In this document: piece by piece, positions 59,458 through 64,000 of the stretch
Numbering within the stretch: the stretch's first letter is position 1
Layout of the letters: the number at the start of each line of letters is the position of its first letter
Assembly: GCF_045207655.1 (NCBI RefSeq)
Contig: NZ_CP108785.1
Coordinates: 3,472,001-3,536,000 of the forward strand
Direction: 5' to 3'
Origin: Embleya sp045207655
GTDB taxonomy: Bacteria > Actinomycetota > Actinomycetes > Streptomycetales > Streptomycetaceae
DNA: 64,000 nucleotides
Position numbers and translations under genes: made by a program
Notes under the pieces: generated by a model
Seen by the model: the letters and a program-made list of their open reading frames with translations, nothing else
The model's database searches: none
What the model was told of the DNA's origin: nothing

Positions 59458-60612
59458 GTGCACGAACGAACGATCCGGCCCGCCGCAGTGGCCGGACACG
59501 GCGGCGGCGGCTGCGGCTGCGCCGGCGGGAGCGAGACCTCCTCCGCCTGCGGATGCGGTGACTGCCTGGCCGGGAACGCCACCGGGCGGCTGCGCCCGCG
59601 CTGGTTCGGCGGTCAACTCGTCGGCCCGGAGGACCTCGCCCAGACCGGCGTCTGGCTGCTGGAACGCATGCGCCGGCACAACCGGCTGCTGCACGGATGG
59701 GGTGTGGTGTGCGGGGTGACCGTACGCACGGTCCGCTACGGCGACGGTGGCCGGCTGCCGTGGCTGCTGGACGTCTCGCCCGGCTACGTGCTGGGCCCGT
59801 ACGGGGACGAGATCGTGGTCGACCACAAGATCAGGGTGGACGTACGCGATTCGCTGCCCGGCGGTGCCGACGGATGCCCGCCGCCGAGCGATCCGTGGTG
59901 CGCACCGGTGCGCGAGCGGCGTGAACCCGGACGCACCTACTACCTCGCGGTGCGCTACGAGGAGTGCCTCACCGCCCCGGTGGCGGCGGCCGGTTGCGGC
60001 TGCGAGGACACGGCGTGCGAGTACAGCCGGGTTCGGGAGGGCTTCGCCCTCGGCGTGCTGGACACGCTGCCGGACGTGTACGTCAACGGCGAGGACGACA
60101 GCCGGCAGGAGACCACGGGCTGTTCGTCCCGGATGTCGGAGACCGGTACGCGTCCGTGCCCGCCGTGCCCCACCCAACCCTGGGTGGTGCTGGCCGACTT
60201 CACCGTCGCGGCGGACGGCACCCTGTCCGTCGACCAGTTGCGCAACCGTCGCTTCACCGCGTCCTTCGGCGGTTACGGCTTCTTCTGTGGGCAGCCCGGC
60301 CAGGACCGGCTCACCGGCTGGACGGAGGTGACCCGACAGGCCCTCGCGCACGCCTTCTCCTCGTCGTACGCCCAGGAAATCCTGGCCGCCGGCGACCCGG
60401 AGGCCGTCCGCGCCATGCCCGCGCGCACGCTCCTGGGCGTCGCCCGCACCGCCCGACTGGCCGACCTGCTCGGCGACCGCACGGTGGCCGACCTGGCCCG
60501 TGCCGATCCCGAGACCCTGGCCGAAGAGGCCCACGCCGCCGAGGTCCCACCGGGCCCCGTCCTGGAAGCCATCGACCGAGCCAACCTGGTACTACGCCTG
60601 ACCAGCGGCTGA
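59458..60612 (+). CDS. CIS accessory protein, Cys-rich, with HNRxLHGWG domain
   Basis: Protein of 384 aa. The N-terminus has GGGCGCAGG and ACGCGDCLAG; RPRWFGGQLVGPEDL, RRHNRLLHGWGVVCGVTV and VSPGYVLGPYGDEIVVDHK form the shared domain. Further Cys pairs (GCGCEDTACEY, RPCPPCP) suggest metal binding or disulfides. A helical C-terminus (PARTLLGVARTARLADLLG) ends the protein. GTG 59458 is preferred because GAGGGA sits 8 nt upstream; TTG 59452 is too close. It is the last gene of the injection-system locus. Confidence 0.75.
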   Translation: MHERTIRPAAVAGHGGGGCGCAGGSETSSACGCGDCLAGNATGRLRPRWFGGQLVGPEDLAQTGVWLLERMRRHNRLLHGWGVVCGVTVRTVRYGDGGRLPWLLDVSPGYVLGPYGDEIVVDHKIRVDVRDSLPGGADGCPPPSDPWCAPVRERREPGRTYYLAVRYEECLTAPVAAAGCGCEDTACEYSRVREGFALGVLDTLPDVYVNGEDDSRQETTGCSSRMSETGTRPCPPCPTQPWVVLADFTVAADGTLSVDQLRNRRFTASFGGYGFFCGQPGQDRLTGWTEVTRQALAHAFSSSYAQEILAAGDPEAVRAMPARTLLGVARTARLADLLGDRTVADLARADPETLAEEAHAAEVPPGPVLEAIDRANLVLRLTSG

Positions 60613-60924
60613 CCTCCACGGGACGACCCATCCTCACAACCCGCACGAACGCCCACGACCGCGCCCGGGACGGACCACCCCGGGCGGGTCGCGGACGCGG
60701 CCACGCACCGACGCTCCGATGCATCGAGGCGCCAAGGCATCGAGGCATCGGCCGAGACTGAAGCCGAAGTCGAGAGTGCGAGTCGGCGGGCGCGGCGACA
60801 TCGGGCAGTGCCCGCGTCGGTACGGGCGGCCCGAGCGTGGCCGGATTGCGGCCTGCGGTGGTCCGGGGCCCGGCGTTACCCTGAGAGACAGCCGAGGCGG
60901 TCCGCTGTGCGGGAAGGGATGCCG
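60613..60924. other. Intergenic region between CIS locus and ppdK
   Basis: About 310 bp without a supported gene. It contains short direct repeats of GCATCGAGGC (around 60719-60750). The ppdK promoter was not confidently identified. Confidence 0.4.
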
Positions 60925-63615
60925 ATGGCCGGCGCGTATGTGTACGACTTCAGCGAAGGCTCCCGGGAACAGGCCGCGCTGCTCGGGGGCAAGGGCGCGA
61001 ATCTCGCCGAGATGACCCGGTTGGGACTGCCGGTGCCGCCCGGTTTCACGATCGGCACCGACGCCTGCCGGGTCTTCCTGCGCACGGGCGCGCCGCCTGC
61101 CGAACTGGAAGGCGAGATCGCCGACCACCTGGCCCGCCTGGAGGCATCGATCGGGCGAAGCCTGGGCCGGCCCGACGACCCGTTGCTGGTCTCGGTGCGA
61201 TCGGGTGCCCGGTTCTCCATGCCCGGCATGATGGACACGATCCTCGACGTCGGCCTCAACGACGCCTCCGTGCTCGGCCTCGCCAAGGCCCGCGGCCGGG
61301 AACGCTTCGCGTGGGACTCGTATCGCCGACTCGTGCAGATGTACGGCACCACCGTGCTCGGCGTGAACCCGGCGCGCTTCGAGGACGTGCTCACCCGGCG
61401 CAGGCTGCGCCTGGGCGCGGCGGACGACCTGGGGCTGGACGTACGCGAGTTGACCGGGATCGTCGACGAGTTCCGGGCGATCGTGCGCGAGGACACGGGC
61501 GAGGAGTTCCCGCAGGATCCGCGCGAGCAGCTCGCGGGCGCCGTGCTCGCGGTCTTCCGGTCCTGGAACGGCGAGCGGGCCCGGGTCTATCGGCGGCGCG
61601 AGCACATCCCGGACGACCTGGGTACCGCGGTGACCGTGCAGGCGATGGTGTTCGGCAACTCCGGACCGGACTCCGGCACCGGCGTCGCGTTCACCCGCGA
61701 CCCCGGCACCGGGCGCGCCGGCGTCTACGGCGACTACCTGCCCGACGCCCAGGGCGAGGACGTGGTCTCCGGCGTTCGGGACGCGCTGCCGCTCCAGGCC
61801 CTGGAGGGGCTGGACCCGGCCGCCTACGCCCGCCTGACCGAGTACCTGCGGCAGCTCGAATCGCACTATCGCGACCTGTGCGACGTCGAGTTCACCATCG
61901 AGCGCGGCCGGTTGTGGATCCTGCAGACCCGGGTCGGCAAACGCACCGCCGAGGCCGCCTTCCGGATCGGCTGCGCGCTGGTGGACGAGGGAACGATCAC
62001 CTGGTCGGAGGCGCTCTCCCGGGTCGACGGCGGGCAACTCGACCAGCTCACCTTCCCGCGCTTCGACGCGCACGGCGACGCCGCGCCGCTGGCGCACGGC
62101 ATCCCGGCCTCGCCGGGGGCCGCGGTCGGCGCGGTGGTGTTCGAGGTCGCCGAGGCGACCCGGCGGGCCGCGGCCGGAGAGCGGGTCGTGCTGGTCCGCC
62201 ACGAGACCAGCCCGGACGACCTGCCCGGGATGATCGCGGCCGAGGCCGTGGTGACCGGGCGGGGCGGCAAGACCAGCCACGCGGCGGTGGTCGCCCGGGG
62301 CATGGGCAAGGTCTGCGTGTGCGGCGCGGCCGACCTGGACATCGACATCGAGGGCGGGCGCTGCACCGGAGCCGACGGGACCGTCGTCGAGGCGGGCGAC
62401 GTGGTCTCGGTGGACGGTACGGCCGGCACCGTGTACGTGGGCGCGCTGCCGCTCGTGCCCTCGGCGGTCACCCGCTACCTGGAGACCGGCGCCCGTTCCG
62501 CCGGCGTGGTCGAGGCGGTCGCCCGCTTCCTGGACCGAGCCGACCAGGTACGGCGGTTGCAGGTCATGGCGAACGCCGACACGGCCGAGGACGCGGCCCG
62601 GGCCCGGCGTTTCGGCGCCCGGGGAATCGGCCTGTGCCGTACCGAGCACATGTTCCTCGGCGCCCGGCGCCCGCTGGTGGAGGATCTGATCCTGGCCCGT
62701 ACCGACGCCGACCGGCGACACGCGCTGGACGCGCTGCTGCCGCTCCAGCGCGAGGACTTCACCGACATCCTCGCGGCGATGGACGGCCTGCCCGTGACCA
62801 TTCGGCTGCTCGACCCGCCGCTGCACGAGTTCCTGCCCGACCACACCGACTCGGCGGTCCGGCTGGCCCGTATGCGCGCGATGGGCCGGGAGCCGGCGCC
62901 GCACGATGTGCATGTGCACGAGGCGATCGAGCGGCTGCACGAGGCCAATCCGATGCTGGGCCTGCGCGGGGTACGCCTGGCGCTCACGGTTCCCGGCCTG
63001 GTCGCCACCCAGGTACGCGCGATCGGCGAAGCAGTGGTCGCTCGGCTGCGCGCGGGCGGTGATCCGCGGGCGGAGATCATGATTCCGCTGGTCGCCACGG
63101 TCGAGGAACTGCGCGTCGTGCGCGAGGAGGTGGAACGGGTGCTCGACGAGGTCGGCCGGGCCGCCGGGCTGCCGGTGCGCTGTCCGGTGGGCACGATGAT
63201 CGAGTTGCCCAGGGCCGCGCTCACCGCCGGGAGCATCGCGCCGACGGCGGACTTCTTCTCGTTCGGCACCAACGACCTGACCCAGACCACATGGGGCCTG
63301 TCCCGCGACGACGCCGAGGCGTCCTTCCTCGCCGCCTATCTGGAGCGCGGCATCCTGGCCGTCTCGCCGTTCGAGAGCATCGACCGGGACGGTGTCGGCC
63401 GCCTGGTCCGACTGGCCGTCGACGAGGGTCGGCGGGCCAGGCCCGATCTGCGCATCGGGGTGTGCGGCGAACACGCCGGAGACCCCGCGTCGATCCACTT
63501 CTTCCACGAGGTCGGCGTCGACTACCTGTCGTGCTCACCGTTCCGCCTGCCGAGCGCCCGCCTGGAGGCGGCCCGCGCGGCGGCGGGCACCGACGCCGAG
63601 GCGGACTCGCGCTGA
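60925..63615 (+). CDS. ppdK: Pyruvate, phosphate dikinase
   Basis: Interconverts pyruvate + ATP + Pi with PEP + AMP + PPi. The protein has 896 aa, the normal length. The ATP-grasp N-terminal domain begins GGKGANLAEMTRLGLPVPPG and has SVRSGARFSMPGMMDTILD. The phosphohistidine His452 lies in GGKTSHAAVVARG. The PEP/pyruvate barrel shows ARGIGLCRTEHMF, DFFSFGTNDLTQTTWG and catalytic Cys847 in GVCGEHAGDP. ATG 60925 is chosen for GGAAGGG 6 nt upstream; ATG 60919 is too close to it. It appears monocistronic. Confidence 0.97.
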   Translation: MAGAYVYDFSEGSREQAALLGGKGANLAEMTRLGLPVPPGFTIGTDACRVFLRTGAPPAELEGEIADHLARLEASIGRSLGRPDDPLLVSVRSGARFSMPGMMDTILDVGLNDASVLGLAKARGRERFAWDSYRRLVQMYGTTVLGVNPARFEDVLTRRRLRLGAADDLGLDVRELTGIVDEFRAIVREDTGEEFPQDPREQLAGAVLAVFRSWNGERARVYRRREHIPDDLGTAVTVQAMVFGNSGPDSGTGVAFTRDPGTGRAGVYGDYLPDAQGEDVVSGVRDALPLQALEGLDPAAYARLTEYLRQLESHYRDLCDVEFTIERGRLWILQTRVGKRTAEAAFRIGCALVDEGTITWSEALSRVDGGQLDQLTFPRFDAHGDAAPLAHGIPASPGAAVGAVVFEVAEATRRAAAGERVVLVRHETSPDDLPGMIAAEAVVTGRGGKTSHAAVVARGMGKVCVCGAADLDIDIEGGRCTGADGTVVEAGDVVSVDGTAGTVYVGALPLVPSAVTRYLETGARSAGVVEAVARFLDRADQVRRLQVMANADTAEDAARARRFGARGIGLCRTEHMFLGARRPLVEDLILARTDADRRHALDALLPLQREDFTDILAAMDGLPVTIRLLDPPLHEFLPDHTDSAVRLARMRAMGREPAPHDVHVHEAIERLHEANPMLGLRGVRLALTVPGLVATQVRAIGEAVVARLRAGGDPRAEIMIPLVATVEELRVVREEVERVLDEVGRAAGLPVRCPVGTMIELPRAALTAGSIAPTADFFSFGTNDLTQTTWGLSRDDAEASFLAAYLERGILAVSPFESIDRDGVGRLVRLAVDEGRRARPDLRIGVCGEHAGDPASIHFFHEVGVDYLSCSPFRLPSARLEAARAAAGTDAEADSR

Positions 63616-63629
63616 ACCTCCGGCCGGAG

Positions 63630-63652
63630 CCCGCGCAAAATGGCTGCGCGGG
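63630..63652. terminator. Hairpin terminator after ppdK
   Basis: CCCGCGCA (63630-63637) pairs with TGCGCGGG (63645-63652) around a 7-nt loop, 14 bp after the ppdK stop. Confidence 0.6.
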
Positions 63653-63681
63653 TGCGTGCTCTCCGTGCTTTCATGTGCCGC

Positions 63682-64000
63682 ATGGTGTCCCTTGACCGGC
63701 TGTCGGCCTTCGCGGCCATGTCCTTCCTGCTGATCGTGATACCCGGCCCCAGCGTGCTGTTCGTGGTCGGCCGGGCCCTGGCGCAGGGCCGCCGGGCGGC
63801 GCTGACCACGGTGGTGGGCAACACGATCGGGGCGTACGTACTGGTCGTGGCGGTGGCGCTCGGGGTGGGCTCCGTGGTGGAGCGGTCGGTGCTGGTCTTC
63901 ACGGCGCTGAAGCTGGTGGGCGCCGCCTATCTGGTGTACCTCGGGGTGAAGGCGGTGCGGGAGCGGGGGTCCCTGCACGCCTCGATCAACGGCACGGTCC
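63682..64000 (+). CDS. LysE/RhtB family amino acid exporter (truncated by window edge)
   Basis: The first 106 codons of a membrane exporter. LSAFAAMSFLLIVIPGPSVL is the LysE/RhtB first helix with the PGP motif; further segments (TTVVGNTIGAYVLVVAVALG, LKLVGAAYLVYLGVKAVR) match the family. ATG 63682 or in-frame ATG 63673 could start it; neither has a clear RBS. The cargo is unknown. Confidence 0.88.
   Translation, partial: MVSLDRLSAFAAMSFLLIVIPGPSVLFVVGRALAQGRRAALTTVVGNTIGAYVLVVAVALGVGSVVERSVLVFTALKLVGAAYLVYLGVKAVRERGSLHASINGTV

Noticed and set aside
32826..60612. Prophage or type VI secretion system
   Set aside because: There is no terminase, portal, capsid, integrase or lysis gene, and no TssJ/L/M membrane complex. 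The AAA+ ATPase, DUF4157 and DUF4255 genes indicate an extracellular-type contractile injection system.

Overview
The window is very GC-rich, with strong G/C preference at third codon positions, many GTG/TTG starts and 4-nt start/stop overlaps. Together with an actinomycete-only DUF574-type methyltransferase, a DUF1876 protein, an Rpf-like muralytic enzyme and an actinobacterial contractile injection system, this points to a Streptomyces-like actinomycete (Streptomycetaceae, possibly Embleya or a relative). The genus is an inference. No rRNA, tRNA, CRISPR, integrase or transposase was seen.

1-5.8 kb: an amine or gamma-glutamyl-amine catabolic cluster with a truncated APC permease, a GntR/FCD repressor, a glutamine-synthetase-like ligase, an aldehyde dehydrogenase and an SDR. 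A shared 19-bp motif lies upstream of both the permease and the ligase and looks like the repressor operator. 5.9-8.7 kb: a secreted Rpf-LysM protein, a long non-coding stretch, a RidA-like protein without the usual arginine, and a DUF574 methyltransferase. 8.75-15.1 kb: a PaaX-type regulator diverging from an SDR / amidohydrolase / acyl-CoA ligase / MaoC hydratase operon (degradation of an unknown acid through its CoA thioester), then an XdhC-like protein.

15.4-27.9 kb: a myo-inositol catabolism locus. A LacI regulator diverges from iolG-like, iolE-like, an ABC sugar importer (binding protein, permease, ATPase), iolC, a Cgl0159-type aldolase, iolB and iolD, with an inositol-monophosphatase-like gene convergent at the end. 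Seven consecutive genes overlap by exactly 4 nt. Two pairs of the palindrome TGGAGCGCTCCA flank the predicted promoter. A 16-bp-stem hairpin closes the operon.

28.1-32.4 kb: a secreted beta-propeller protein, then a dnaK-grpE-DUF1876 chaperone operon. A tandem repeat array and a 15-bp-stem hairpin separate it from the next locus.

32.8-60.6 kb: a complete-looking contractile injection system (eCIS, phage-tail-like) locus. It encodes an atypical NarL/LuxR regulator, an AAA+ ATPase, a large DUF4157 protein ending in an HNH nuclease-like domain (probable cargo toxin), a DUF4255 tail-terminator homologue with an extra Ig-like domain, sheath, tube, small assembly proteins, LysM baseplate protein, hub, spike, PAAR tip, gp25, two baseplate-J-type proteins and a tail-protein-I homologue. 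Five genes, at 53.22, 53.51, 54.50, 57.39 and 59.46 kb, share a domain whose function is unknown. The first two of these are a tandem duplication with 162 bp of perfect identity. No obvious tape-measure gene and no immunity gene next to the toxin were seen.

60.9-64 kb: pyruvate phosphate dikinase and a truncated LysE/RhtB exporter.
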